Notes: generated by a model not told the origin, from the sequence alone. Positions 1-51,140 are shown, counted from the stretch's first letter. The stretch is DNA of 64,000 bases from Mesorhabditis belari (GCA_958450365.1 CAUEEP010000266.1:266001-330000), one strand, 5' to 3'. Numbers and translations: made by a program.

Positions 1-61
1 TACCTGAACTTTTCACTAGATAATTTTTAACTTCTGCTGCTTCAAAAGTTTACCTTTTCAG

Positions 62-38589
<38,528 letters not shown>

Positions 38590-39690
38590 GATTTACAAAA
38601 GTATCACAAAAAGTATCACAAACTAGATTTCCAAAAATAACTACTATTCAATTACTCTTTCACTGCCTTTTATGAGGAATCGATTATTTGTTCACTTCAA
38701 AAGTTGTACATTTTGTGAATAAGTAACTGCGTTTGTCAAAGTATTCAGGGCTTTTTTTTCTTGTATTGTTGAATAAATGCTTCATAAATGTAATCAAAGT
38801 TTCTCAACTTTACACACACTCAATCAACAACTAAACATTAAATAGTTTCATTTCAAATGCCTGACAGCATCAATTAGAACTTTCGTCTTTCAAAGAATTC
38901 CTTATAGGTATTACTATTACTAATTACTTATTATTTTCTCTAATAGTCGCGCACCCAAAGCTTTGTCTAAATTGCTCGAAATCTCGAGAACCGTTTATCA
39001 GAACCTATCGATGTGGGGTCGGAAAATGTAGCTGACGATCAGATCTAGCGGGGGATTTGAGTGTTGAGCTTCTGCAGCTTCTGCAGCTTCTGCAGCTTCT
39101 GCAGCTTCTGCAGCTTCTGCAAAAGCTTGGAAACCGTAAAATAGTCATCAACTCGGCTCGCCCGGGTGCACTACTATTAGAGAAAATTCGGTTGATAGTC
39201 AAAAATCAGTCCAGACTCTCTGATTTGGCTATGGTTAGGCCAGGTACTATAGGTAATACTATTTCAAATACAAGTTCAATCACTTGACTGCCAGCACTAC
39301 ACAAATGTGAGTGATGATTCGATGGAAAAAGATTGGCTACATTGCAGGTGACATTTGTGGACATTTGTTGAAGACACATTTGTGGTAGAGCGCTAAAAAA
39401 AACGATCACATATCCAAAGACAAAGTTAAACATGGAAGACATCAAAACGTCAAACATACGTCAAAAATAAGCCTTGATCTAGGGCTTAGAAATCTAGTTA
39501 GATAGTTAAATTCAAGTGGGTTAAAACTATCGTCAATAAAGCTACCTGGATGATAAAACGGGCGTGTTTGTCATTACGTCTGATTGAGCTGATTCACTTT
39601 GTCCCAACTGCAAGTTAGTGATTCATAAGATAATCTAAGCTTTACTGTTTTTACTCAAAAACCTAAGTTATCATTGTTCACTTTTTCAGT
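38590..39690. other. 3' flank of PHAF1 and intergenic sequence
   Basis: Poly(A) signal AATAAA at 38772. At 38956-39036 a frame reading RAPKALSKLLEISRTVYQNL behind a possible acceptor could be an exon of the next gene, but its donor phase does not fit. A 9-bp array (cttctgcag, seven copies) lies at 39064-39122. Confidence 0.5.
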
Positions 39691-40550
39691 CCAAACCCGA
39701 AGAGCTGAAAGCCGCAGTGAAGGCAGCTATTCATGAGGAATATCGACGACTGTCGTCTAGTAGAATATGGATGTCATTGGGGCCATCGAGGTGAGTAAAC
39801 AGAAGAAAAATCTTTAAAAACTAGGAAGCTTATTGTTTGATATTACATTGACCCTGTGATTTGGATTCCAGGAGACGATTCCAGATCCAGGAGACGACTC
39901 CGGATCCAGGAGACGATTCCAGATCCAGGAGACGATTCCAGATCCAGGAGACGATTCCAGATCCAGGAGACGATTCCAGATCCAGGAGACGATTCCAGAT
40001 CCAGACGACAGCCGGTTGAATGAACTATCGTTCCTCCAGGCACCAGAGCCGTATCCAACTCGAGTGACTTGAGCTTCTTCTTCCTGTCGGCGCTGATGTA
40101 GCAGCAAAGACATTTCTTGAACGAGATCAATCCAAAGGCTCGCTTCAGGTAGATCAAAGTGAGCCTTATCCAAATATTTCGAAAACCACATCTTGCCGCT
40201 CCATACAAGATTGAGATTTGAGATTGATTGACTTAAAGCACTTCTCAATGACAGGATCGGGATGCTTCGTGTTGAGAAGAACAAATGCTCGGCACTTCAC
40301 ACCATCCGAACTAGAGCTTAAGGGACATTTGAAAGTATAGCTAAGAAGCGCGTAGTTAAGTAGGTATAGCTAAGTAGTTAAGTAGGTAATTAAGGGAGCC
40401 ATTCGATTAGAGTTTTTACGGTATAATATTTAGATACAGATTTAATTCTTATGTTAAAACTTAACCCAATATTTCAGGGCACAAGAGAGGCCCACGTCCG
40501 CCTGTTCCCCCAGGATTTGTGGGTTTAAAAAAATGCTTAACTATAGAATA
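39690..40550 (+). CDS. Weak hypothetical gene, two possible exons
   Basis: An open, lysine/alanine-rich exon (39690-39791) reads SKPEELKAAVKAAIHEEYRR between a good TTTTCAG acceptor and a GTGAGT donor. A second possible exon starts at 40477 after ATTTCAG, with AATAAA at about 40546. I do not recognise the product, and no start codon exon was found. The intron carries seven copies of a 19-bp unit (gatccaggagacgattcca, 39870-40005) and a minus-strand frame (to 40284) that looks like a frameshifted old coding fragment. It could also be non-coding. Confidence 0.3.
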
Positions 40551-41123
40551 AATAGTCTCGTTTTTTCTTATGAAGAACTTGGAAAAATGACAAAAAAACT
40601 AGAGAGCCAAATCAATTCATTAAAAATAAAAAAAATGACGAAATTCTAAGCTAGAAAAACCCTAATGATCATTTCCATATAAACCATTTGATTAGCGAGC
40701 CTTGCTTTCTCCGGGTTTCTCTCTTCTACACAAATTTAATAATGATAGTTCAAAGCTTTAACTTTTGTTCTCACTAATACTTTAGTTTACATGTGTGTTT
40801 CTAAAAAGAGTTTTAGACTTTTATCTCTATGCAATCATAATGCTCTTTGTTCGAGAAGAATTTCAAAAACTCTCCCAAGTCCAGCAATCTTCAAAAATAA
40901 AAAATAAAAAAGAAAAAAGAGAAAATTTTTGTGGTTTCTGAGAGAAAACGAAAAAGGCGGGTTTATTTGGATAAGGCTTGCAAGGGCTGGAAGTGACTGG
41001 AATCTCTCAAATTTTTTTGATATTTCCCTGATAGAAAAGAGGAGAAGGGACTAAGACTATAGTATTTCAGTCAAAAAACACAACAATTTGTTCCTTTTTC
41101 TTTTTTCTCGTGGACTAAGGTGG

Positions 41124-41129
41124 TATAAA
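41124..41129 (+). promoter_or_regulatory. TATA box for the aldo-keto reductase gene
   Basis: TATAAA in ggtataaaagctg, about 30 bases before an initiator-like ttcaatattcagtt and about 325 bases before the start codon. The stretch 40560-41451 otherwise shows no gene. Confidence 0.5.
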
Positions 41130-41451
41130 AGCTGACTATCTGAGCAGTTCAATATTCAGTTATTTTTGGATTTTTTTTGGTTAGGAGACAAATTTTAGTT
41201 TGCTTGTAACTTTTTACTGAATCCTATTGTACATTTTAGCTCAGATTTTAGCCTAGATTAATGCTAGGCCCTAGAGTTTGGTTCCCAGAGCAGTTGCCTT
41301 TTTTCTCTTTTAAATTAAGTTACTATTCATAAAAACTTCAAGACTTCATAAAAACTTCTAGACTGCTGCTTCTAGATTCTAGATCTGCTGAAATTTTCAA
41401 GCATTTGAAACTTTCTCATCTGATAGAATTTAGCAATTTCTCTCATTTGTA

Positions 41452-42484
41452 ATGGCCCAAACGATTGCCCTCTCCAATGGGCATCTCATGCCGATTTTCG
41501 GTCTCGGAACATGGCAAGCGAAACAGGTAATTTTTCAAGAAAAGACAACTTTCAGCTAAACACATATTATTAATTTATGAGTAATTTTTTAGCTGGAAGA
41601 AATACTTTACTTGCCACTTTTTTCCGAGAAAATCCTGTTGGCGGTTGGCGCTTTAAAGCGTGGCAAAACTACCGTACCCCTCCAATTTGCGCAAAATTTC
41701 TTTTTTTTCATTCTTGTTCATTTCATTTTATTTTTTTGCGTTTTTTCCATAAAAAGGCACAAAAACAAGGCTTCCGCTATAGAAAATGATAAAAAGCACT
41801 TAACTTAACATTAGTTGGCATTAAGTTCGTGGAGTAGATCGTCGGGAAGCAAGTGGGTCTAAAAAAACTCCACAAACAAAGCTTCCGCAATAGAAAATGA
41901 TAAAAAGCACTTAACTTAACATTAGTTGGCATTAAGTTCGTGGAGTAGACCTTCGGGAAGCCAGTGGGTCTAAAAAACTCTACAAACAAAGCTTCCGTCA
42001 TAGAAAACGTTGTTAAAAACGTAACTTAGCTTTATCTTTTTTGTTTCCTGCAAAAACAAACACGCCCACATAAGAAAAACGAAAAAAGAATAAAATGAAA
42101 TGAAAAAGAATGAAAAAAATGAAATTTCGCGCAAATTAGGAGGGGTACGGTAGTTTTACCACGCTTTAAAGCGCGAACGCAGGATTTTCTCGGAAAAAGG
42201 TCTTGATTGTGTATTCTTTCAAAAGTTTGAAAGCTCTCGTTGCTCTTTCTAAGGTAGCAATTTAAACCATACATGCCAGGCTATTTCTTTTACATGCCAT
42301 ACATGCCCTACACGGCCTTTCGTCATCTTAACTCCTAATCACTTCCAGGCGCAACCCGACCAAGTTCGTCTAGCCTGTGTCGAGGCGATCAAGGCTGGCT
42401 ATCGGTTGATCGACACGGCTGCTGCCTACCAGAATGAGAATGAAGTTGGACAGGCTGTTAAGGTAAGCAAAAGAATCAACAATG

Positions 42485-42518
<34 letters not shown>

Positions 42519-45500
42519 CTAACAATGTAACCGTGTTAACTTTGATAGATCAGCTTGCAGTTATTCTAAGTTTTTAGGAATGCATCGCTGCTGGGATCAT
42601 CAAGCGATCGGATATCTTCATCACGACTAAGGTTTTGAAAAATTCACCCACTTTAGTCAGATTCAGAGTCAGAGTCAGAGTCGCTTAGTGAAACTAATAT
42701 TTTCAGTGTTTCATCACCACTCTCCACCCGGACAAAGTCGAGCCAGCTTTGAGGGGCTCATTGGAGCGGTTGGGAATGGACTTTGTGGATCTCTATCTTG
42801 CACACATGCCCGTTGCTTTCAATGTAAACTTTTAATGAACGAAATTTTATCAATATTTCTTTCAGCCCGATTTCACTCAAGACCCCAGTGTCTCCGTGGA
42901 GATGACCTGGAAGGTAAGATGGTTGAAATTTGAATGATTGTTTGGTTGGAATCTTCTTTTCTTTGAAATCTTCTTTTGTATAATTGTATGATGAATAATC
43001 TCTATCTTTCTTGTCTGCTTTTTGGAATCTAAAGAAGAAAGAAGACTATTTAAAACAATCTACTTTAAACCAAGCTGCTGTACGAAATTTCGGGCATTAT
43101 CTTGGAATGCCCGAAATTGGAATATTCTTTTCTTTTCGGGCATTTTCTTGGAATCTTCTTTTCTTTTGTATATCCGTAGCAATGATGAATAATCTCCGTC
43201 GTTCTTTTAAAGCTCTTTTTTAATGCTCGGATATGTAGCAAGCCTTGGTGTTTGGTTAGAATCTTCTTTTCTTTTCCACTTCCGTGGCAATGAGTGTTTT
43301 GTTTGGCAAATTTTACTTTGCCAGCCAATATTTATATAGCTAAGATTATTTTTTTGAAAACATAAGCAGTTTACAAAGAAAAGTCAACTGGGTGTGCTGG
43401 TCAAATGACATGAGCTAGATACTACTAGCCATATACTAACGCCATATACTACTAGCCATATACTAACGCCATATACTAACGCCATATACTAACGCCATAT
43501 ACTAACGCCATATACTAACGCCATATACTAACGCCATATACTACTAGCCATATACTAACGCCATATACTAACGCCATATACTAACGCCATATACTAACGC
43601 CATATACTACTAGCCATATACTAACGCCATATACTGAAGTAGAATTTCACGCTGCTTCCGAATCTGCTTTCAATTTTTGTTATAAAGCACTCTGTCAAAA
43701 GTTATAAGCATGGAAAGTTTTGTATAGGATTTTAAAAATCTTTAATGTTTTTTTTTTGCCTGTCGTAACTGTAATAGCTTTTCCCGTAGCTTTTCCCTTT
43801 TCACCTTTTCGTCGACAATGACAACATCAACGTCAAAATTTTATTTTAAAAATAGCTGTTTGATGTTTATCTCTGGGAAATCTTTTTATAAACTCGAAGA
43901 TGATTTTTAAAATCCTATACAAAACTTTCCATGCTTATAACTTTTGACAGAGTACTCCATAGCAGAAACGGAAAGCAGATTCGGAATCGGCGTTGAATTC
44001 TGCGTCGAATGAGCTGTCATTTGACCGACGAACCCAGTTGACCTTCCCTTGTCAATATTGTCCCATTTTTTACCCCTTTTTTAGGCCCTGGAATCCGTGT
44101 ACAAAAAGGGTTTGACCCGAGCCATCGGTGTCTCCAATTACAGCATTGATCAGATTGAGAGAGTGATGAAAATTGCTGAAGTGCCCATTCATAATCAACA
44201 GGTATGCCAAACTTTTAGCCTTTATTCTCTTCATTTTTTTCTCAGGTTGAACTCCACCTCTACTTTCCCCAGTTTGAGATGGCCAGCGCTTGTCTGAAAC
44301 ACAATATCTCGTTGACATCCTATTCGACGCTTGGAAATCCGAGTCGAATGGAGTACAAAACACCCGATGGAAGGCCGTAAGTTACTATGTACAATATCGT
44401 ACAATATAGTAAAGCTAGACAGAAGCTAGAAGTTAAACTAGAACAAGTAAACGAAGCCAGTTTGATCTGGCTCAAATAAAGCTCACCCGGGCTCACTGGG
44501 AATTTCTGCTGACCTGGGAATTTGCCTGGGAATTTCTGTTGATTGTTACAGCTTGAATTATCATAATTATTATAATTATATTATCCAGTAGAAGGTCATG
44601 CCCGTCTATTTTTCAACCCCCAAAATCGAGCGACCAAAAAAATAGATAAGGTCCCCAAATCGATTTTTCGAGGGATCGAATCTATTTGAGAGTTCTAATA
44701 GAGAGTTTCCTTCTATTACAATAGTTACGCTAGTTCTTATAGGGCTAGCATGTTAAACTAACTAGCATGTTAAACTAACTAGCTAGTTTTATACATTACT
44801 ATTTCTTTCTTTTTAGCAATCCCTTCTTCGAAGCCCCAGCCGATCTCGATGATGCCTATGTGAAAGAGTTGGCTAAAAAGTACAACAAATCGCCAGCTCA
44901 GGTTGGGAAATGGAAAATCGAGTATAGATTATTAGAGATACTTCAACATGTTAATAGTACAGAATGTCTCAAAATTATGGAGAGAAAATTCGATCATTGA
45001 GCTTTTGTTAAGAAATTTCGTCCCAAGCTTTCTCTAAATCCTCCAAATCTCCAATTCTTCAAAGACTGAATTGATATTCTAAGGCTTGCAACAAGCCTTG
45101 GATTGCAAGATTGACCAAATGATGTAATCAAGAAAATCCGACGAGTTGGACAGAATCCTTTCATTCAAAAATCCATTTGTGCAATTGAAGTGTTTATGGC
45201 CTAAAATAAAAAAATAGTATTCATTTCGAAATGAATTTAATTTAATATCGTTGAAGTAGCTTAAAATAAACCTTGCGATTGAGTCAAAGACTCGACTCCA
45301 ACAGCGGCTTCAAACGCTGTTTTAGATTTTAATGCGCGAAGGATTACAAATTTGGTGAGGTGATCCTGGTAGATCATCAAAAACTTGTAGTCACCGTCGG
45401 GCACTGATTGAAGGTCAACCAAATCGATTTGATATCGCTCATTTTGTTCTTTTGTCACAATTGGTTTGATAACAATTCCTTTCTTGGGTGTACCCTTCTT

Positions 45501-47898
45501 CAACTCGCATTCATCACACTAGACGCATTCATCGCGTCCAGCGTGTCCTAGTCATTTGTGAGTATCGATCAATACATCACATCACAAAGTTTGACAAAAA
45601 TTTCAATAATCTCCTTTGATATTCCATGATAGTCGCGAAGTTCCTTCCACATAATATCGCGTCCAGCGTGTCCTAGTCATTTGTGAGTATCGATCAATAG
45701 ATTGAAGAGCTCCTCCTTCTTGACCACTCGCTTTGGTTGATCGTTTTGCCCGCTTTCGTGACTGTAGAGATTGGCTTGGTGCTGTTCGTATCGAAGAGAG
45801 AAACGATTTAGATTAGAGAAACAATTTAGAGAAACAATTTAGAGAAACAATTTAAAGAAACAATTTAGCAGAGAGTTGACATCATCGCGCGATTTTTTTT
45901 TCTTCTTATCGTTCCCCTCGATGAATTCTTTGATTGTCGCGAGAATTTCATCGTATTTGACTTACAACAAGCCACGAACTGCAAGATCGACCAAATGCTG
46001 TAATCCAGAAAATTCGGCGAGTTGGATAGCCATTCTCCTGGAAGCCATTCTCCATTTGCGCGCTTATGTCAACTGTGATCCAATCAGGAAAATTTTTTGC
46101 GATCAAATCTTGTTTCTCGTGTTTCTCGAGCTTTATGCGATAGAACTTTGTCCTACCCAGGGCTTATTTCCGAAGTGATGTTGACTCCAAGGCAAAATTG
46201 TTTTCAACATTTTCAGATATTCGTTTTTGTTGACTTTGTCTCCAGCTGGGATGAAAATCAGAGGCGTCTTTCCGGTGTAACACTCGTCTATACCATCACT
46301 TGTTGAGACTTCTGTTGCCGTGAGACCATTGTTGGATGTTGCCTGTTGCCGTGAGACACGCTAAACAAGCGGGAGTGGATCCTTTGACCAAGTCCTATCG
46401 TTTTGATGGTTGTGATGTCGATGTCAAACCACTTTTCCGATGAAAGAGGATCTCACAATGAGGATTTGCTCCAAAGCCTCTCAAAAGTTTCTTGCAACAG
46501 TCCACTCCCTTTTGCTTCATCTGATCGTTTAAGCAATGTCCGATTACATCTTTTCATGCCTTCATTTTTCTGAGAATTCGTTGAACTGTTGTCCTTAAGA
46601 TTCCAATTGCAGCAGCTATCTTTTGGGTGGAGTTTTTCCGTAATCTCGAGTTTCTTTGGATTTGTTGAAAGATCTTTCGACGATTGTTGTTGTTAGCATT
46701 GTTGGATTGTTGGCAATCTTCTTTCGGCTTGATCGATCTTCCAATTTCCCAGTCTCTTTGTGACGCTTGATTGCTTTTGAAACTGTCTGGTGAGGCACGT
46801 GGAAAAGCCGTGAAATCTCCATCACCGATTTGCCATCCTGTGAGAGTCGAACCATGGCTGGTCACAAATTCAATTGTGATCCAATCCAATCCAAATCCAA
46901 TTTCATCCTGAAAAAAGCCAATACAAAAGAATTTTCGTCATAAGTAAGAAAAAGAATGAGATAAACAATAAATCTATCAAAACAGGATCCGCTCTATAAT
47001 TTTGGGACACCCTATAACTCCTTGAAGGCCAATAACAATGGCTCTATCAGAGCTAGTCATTCAGTGATCAGGGGCTGACAAAACACTGATCAGAGCTAGC
47101 CTGGCCGCGTAAGTAGCTCAGCTTAACAGTTTTTTTTATTTAAAATATCGAAATTTAAATTCTAATTAGTATTCTAATTAGTATTTAGGTCATTTTTGTC
47201 ATTTTTGTTTTTTCGGTAATCCTTATTCGATTCCAGATCCTTCTCCGTTACTGCATTGAGAGAAACATCGCTGTCATTCCGAAATCGGTGACTCCCAGCC
47301 GAGTCCGAGAGAATTTCCAAGTTTTCGACTTCAAATTGACGTTAGTAGAAGAAATAAAATCAAGTTTAAGTCATTAAGAACAGAAAAAAACGAATAGCTT
47401 CCTCAAATTTGTTATTTATTTACGATTTTCAGAGCTGATGAAATGGGAAAACTGCGTAAACCAGCTCACACCATTCGACTCTACCCTCAAGATTTGTGAG
47501 TCATATAAAACTATCATTTCATAAGTTTTATTTAAAACATAAAATTGTATGAATATTAAAATATTAATCTATCTTTGGGATAGGCTAATTTCCGCCATTT
47601 TATTTGCGCAACAGGGTCTTTTGCGCAACTCGCCATAACTTTCTTCTTAATAAGCCAATCTTTATGATTTTGGTGTCATTTTGTTACACTTATTCAGCTC
47701 TACAAAATGAAACCAAAATCATAAAGATTGGTCGACGTAGAAGAAAGTTATGGCGAGTTGCGCAAATGACCTCGTTGCGCAAATGACCCTGTTGCGCAAA
47801 TAAAATGGCGGAAATTAGCGTATCCCGTATCTTTTCTATAAATTTCATTTTTCAGCATGAAAGGTCATCCAGAGGATTTTCTGAAGCACGAGCGCTAA
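41452..47898 (+). CDS. Aldo-keto reductase (AKR1-like), NADPH-dependent
   Basis: Eleven exons: 41452-41526, 42349-42462, 42578-42631, 42707-42823, 42866-42913, 44085-44201, 44246-44376, 44817-44901, 47237-47340, 47433-47495 and 47856-47898. They sum to 951 nt, 316 residues, the usual length of the family, and all phases fit. The catalytic tetrad is present: D47 and Y52 ([11 protein letters not shown]), K81 (FITTK) and H114 (LYLAHMP). The substrate loop VSNYS and the cofactor-binding [13 protein letters not shown] are seen. Such enzymes reduce aldehydes and ketones in the cytosol. The specific substrate cannot be told. Exon 8 and exon 9 are separated by 2.3 kb of transposon debris. Poly(A) signal at 47954. 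Confidence 0.93.
41618..42205. mobile_element. Foldback element in intron 1 of the reductase gene
   Basis: Outer arms with gaaaatcctgttggcg, tttaaagcgtggcaaaacta and cctccaatttgcgc at left are matched by their complements at 42110-42200. The centre holds two direct copies of about 115 bases around cttaacttaacattagttgg. The ends have no coding content. Confidence 0.8.
43383..44045. mobile_element. Foldback element with 13-bp minisatellite, same family as 34215-35035
   Basis: Ends read agtcaactgggtgtgctggt and, in complement, ggtcaactgggttcgtcggt; inner blocks share gaatctgctttc and acttttgacagagt with the copy at 34215. The left arm holds about fifteen copies of gccatatactaac. No tRNA-like unit is present in this copy. 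It fills intron 5 of the reductase gene. Confidence 0.8.
45250..45760 (-). pseudogene. Integrase-domain fragment of a decayed transposon
   Basis: The minus-strand frame at 45503-45261 reads [20 protein letters not shown] and later [16 protein letters not shown], a DDE integrase catalytic-core pattern of the GIN1/KRBA2-like type found in metazoan transposable elements. Upstream sequence to 45760 keeps traces of the preceding zinc-binding region but has stops and a local duplication of about 60 bases (45530 and 45661). It lies in intron 8 of the reductase gene. Confidence 0.6.
46130..46530 (-). pseudogene. Ankyrin-repeat remnant
   Basis: Minus-strand pieces read [15 protein letters not shown], then [15 protein letters not shown], then [14 protein letters not shown], in more than one frame with stops between. 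These are ankyrin-like motifs. Cargo of a transposon or a broken gene copy are both possible. Confidence 0.4.
46554..46890 (-). pseudogene. Tc1/mariner-type transposase N-terminus, frameshifted
   Basis: One minus frame reads a helix-turn-helix ([20 protein letters not shown], then [12 protein letters not shown]). Another continues with a second one ([20 protein letters not shown]). The change of frame near 46720 and absence of a DDE domain show a broken copy. Confidence 0.65.
47577..47826. mobile_element. Foldback element (MITE-like) in intron 10 of the reductase gene
   Basis: Arms start gggataggctaatttccgcc and end with the complement ggcggaaattagcgtatccc. Inner arms with tgcgcaactcgccataactt also pair. 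About 250 bases, no coding. Confidence 0.85.
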
Positions 47899-48107
47899 CT
47901 TGACGCCACTTTTCTAGTGAATCTCATTTCGTAAACTTTTGCAAGAGAAATTGAATAAATATTGTGTGAATCAATACTCAAATCATAAAGATCTTTGTCC
48001 TGCTCTTTGTCCTCAAATCATAATCATAAAGATAATCCTATTTTTTTGGAAAAATGAACGTAGTGATAAATAAAAGAAAAATGCTAAGCGACATTACTAT
48101 TCATAGT

Positions 48108-48688
48108 ATTGGGTTGATGGAAAAGTCCTTTCCGATTTTTTGGGAGAGTACCTTAAATTTGTCGAATTTTGACGTTTTATAGCTCATCCTAAAGCTGAAT
48201 TCAAGAAGGATCGATTGGTAAAAACCGTTTTGAGATATCTCTAGATATGAGATATGAGATATCTTTTTTAAAAGTCTTTACAGCTATTTTAGTAAAGGGC
48301 GGCAGAGCCAAAAAATGGCTGTTTTCACGTTTCGTTGGTTTTCCGTGCAGAAACCTAGGCTAAAAACATGTTATTCGTGATCAGCGTCCAAAATAACCCC
48401 TAGACACGCATTTTCAGAGGCTTAGCAAAAAATTTTTGAAAAATATTGTCACCGGTGGAAGTCGAACCAGCGACCCTCAGATCAATAGCCTTTCCGCCGC
48501 TTTTCGCGATTTTCCTTCGTTTTTCTCGTTTTTGGTTTTTACCAATCGGTTTTTATCAACCAAAACGGTTTTTACCAATCGATCCGTCTTGAATTCAGCT
48601 TTAGGATGAGCTATAAAACGTCTAAATTGGACAAATTTAAGGTACTCTCCCAAAAAATCGGAAAGGACTTTTCCATCAACCCAATAGA
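48108..48688. mobile_element. Mariner-like MITE containing an antisense tRNA-like unit
   Basis: Terminal inverted repeats of about 80-150 bases start TTGGGTTGATGGAAAAGTCC after TA and end with the exact complement before TA, the layout of a mariner-derived element. Inside, 48452-48510 has a tRNA-like antisense block (ggaagtcgaaccagcgaccc). It lies just 3' of the reductase gene. Confidence 0.75.
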
Positions 48689-49009
48689 AAACGGGGTACG
48701 TTAGAAAGCAACTGTATATATTAAATCAAACTGACCCGAACTAGACGAACATGCACAATCGGAGACGATACTAACAAAATCAAATACTTGCACGAGATTC
48801 ATTTATTTGAGTTGAATTTTATTTTGGTTGCATTTTATGGGGGTGGGACAAATGCTACCTTTTTTTGCGCACCCGGACATTTGCGCACCTTTTTTTGCTG
48901 GAAAAGGCTTTAGGAAAGGTCGTAGAGCTTCAAAAATGTTTTCATGGAAGGGGATCGTATGTGTAGATTCCGAAAATAGTCTTATTTTCTTTAATTTTTA
49001 ATTCGTACA

Positions 49010-49440
49010 GTCGGTCTTCGTATGTAAAGTCGACTAACAAATAGCATTTAAACTTTCTATTGATAAACTTTCTACTGTTCGGTGGGCAATTTCTTAATAA
49101 CCTAGGTGCTTTTATTAAGAAATTGCCCGCCGGGCAATAAAAAGTTTATAAATAGGAAGTTTAAATGCTATTTGTTAGTCGACTTTACATACGAAGACCG
49201 ACTGCGCGATTTTTGTTCTAAAAATCGAAACAATTAGAGCAAAAATCGCGCGCTTGCCCATCGGGCAATCTCTTAATAATTTAGCTCCTTTTATTAAGAA
49301 ATTGTGCATTGGGCAATTTCTTAATAATTTAGCTCCTTTTATTAAGAAATTGCCCACCGAGCAATAGGAAGTTTAGAAATAGGAAGTTTAAATTGTCTAT
49401 TGATTAATCGACTTTACATACGAAGACCGACTTTACATAC
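49010..49440. repeat. Foldback with nested arms
   Basis: gtcggtcttcgtatgtaaag and its complement bound the outer hairpin (49010-49205). A gggcaatttcttaataa/aagaaattgcc hairpin is nested inside it, and related pieces repeat to 49440. Confidence 0.8.
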
Positions 49441-49922
49441 ACGCCAAAGTTACCATTATGTCAATAACACAAACCTCGCTAACTTATCTAATTTTCCCAA
49501 GCGCACCAAACAGTGTCCAATCCCGAGTCGAACATCCGATAGACAATTCGGCTTCAAAAACTCCGGTACCAGAGTCCCACGGGGATTAGTAAAAGAGAGT
49601 GAATTACTAAGAGTAATCCCACGGGGATGCGAGTCGAGTTGATCCGAGTGAACATCTGTTCAACTAAAAGAAAGTAAAATTTCATGGCAATTACAATGAC
49701 TTTTTCCCTTTCTAAGATCTGTATATTCAAAAACTTGCCATAATTTTGACGATACATATCACATATATTTTATTTGAACCTTGGAAAGTAAAATGCTAGC
49801 TTTCCAAACTTTTAATCTTTTACCATCACGACTGAGAAGACTTATTTTGCAAACATTATCGATCTCCGAGGTACTTCATTTGCTTAAAGTAAACCAGGCT
49901 CTTCGTTTATTCGTTTTATTTC

Positions 49923-50438
49923 ATGGACCGATTTTTTTTAAAACTTGAATCTATTCATGTGTGCCTTTACAATCCAAGCATCGAGGAGAATTATGCTAAA
50001 ATTGTGGCCGATAATATTTGGATTTGTATCACCTGTCGCTCGATTAAGTCATTTTTTATCGTAGGCGATCAAAAAGTCCCCCAGTTAAGTGCCTACCACA
50101 ATTCAATAAAAATACAAATAAATCAAAATCAAACGCGATTTTTTCGAAAGCTCTCAAATTTTGCTGATCTTTTTATAACTTATTATCGATCAAGCAACCG
50201 TAATTGCCAAAAATTTAATGTCAGTCAACTCTTGCCATGCGATTTGAAGAAGAATTCCTTGCGTAAGTTTAGTCTTGGATCCACATACTCATCTCACCCG
50301 CCTAACATCTGTTCCAGCGACTTAAAACTTTTTGCTTTTTTACTCACAAAGTTTAGTTTCATTAAAATAATGGACAGGGTTTATATCCATTTTGATTCCC
50401 AGGATTACGATTCTAAATGGTCAAAAGAAAAATTATAA
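49923..50438 (+). CDS. Orphan single-exon ORF, 171 residues
   Basis: An intronless frame with ATG start (MDRFFLKLESIHVCLYNP...). It is not a repeat artefact and has ordinary amino-acid composition with several Cys and aromatic residues. No signal peptide, membrane segment or known motif is recognised. The style resembles nematode F-box-associated/FTH proteins, but that is only an impression. It stands alone in repeat-rich sequence, and no poly(A) signal or promoter is obvious. It may be a young gene or a fragment. Confidence 0.35.
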   Translation: MDRFFLKLESIHVCLYNPSIEENYAKIVADNIWICITCRSIKSFFIVGDQKVPQLSAYHNSIKIQINQNQTRFFRKLSNFADLFITYYRSSNRNCQKFNVSQLLPCDLKKNSLRKFSLGSTYSSHPPNICSSDLKLFAFLLTKFSFIKIMDRVYIHFDSQDYDSKWSKEKL

Positions 50439-50639
50439 AAAACTTACGAGATCTTCATGCCCTTGAGGTTGTGGATTCATCGCGAAGTGAATGAGATGAT
50501 TTAACAAACCATCAACGGCCATTTTATATCTCGCCTCAATGTAAATTTCCGAAAATTAAATGTAAATCTTATCGTTGCAAATCTGATTGAACTTGTTGTC
50601 GGGGCGGCGACATGTTATATTTTTTCAGATTTTTATGAA

Positions 50640-51140
50640 CATTTTGCCGAGGCGGCTACGTGTTCTTTGTTTTGATATTTTTATGAACATTTCGATACCG
50701 AAAGCCTGTTGAAAGGTTGTTAACAACCTTTCAACAACCTTTCAAAGCTTGTTAACAACCTTTTAGAGGTTGTTAACAAGCTTTTTAGAGGTTGTTAACA
50801 ACCTTTTAGTGGTTGTTAACAACCTTTTAGAGGTTGTTAACAACCTTTTAGCGGTTTTATTAAGTTTCCCACGCGAAAATAGTCTTATTTTCTCTAATTT
50901 TTACGACTGCGCGGTTTTCTTAATAATTTAACGATTTTTATTAAGATTTAGCCTTTATAAGACATCGCGCGCGGAATTTGTTAGTAAAATCCTGAAATTT
51001 ACTAACGAAATCCGCACCCGAAGGAAAAGATTATATAAAATGATAAAAGAGTTGAGAGAAAAGTTTTTATTAAGTTTCTCACGCGAAAATAGTCTGATTT
51101 TTTTTAATTTTTTAATTTTGAATACTTTTTCAATTTTTAA
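50640..51140. repeat. Short palindromic array and a duplicated segment
   Basis: gttgttaacaaccttttaga repeats about six times at 50715-50855; each unit is itself palindromic (GTTGTTAACAAC). The segment attaagtttcccacgcgaaa occurs at 50865 and again at 51070. The stretch 51140-51685 shows no gene and should hold the promoter of the next one. Confidence 0.7.

Noticed and set aside
39814..40284. 156-residue minus-strand frame with a WFSKYLDKAHFDLPEA segment
   Set aside because: Half is a 19-bp repeat; the rest seems to switch between frames, so at most a decayed coding fragment, family unknown.
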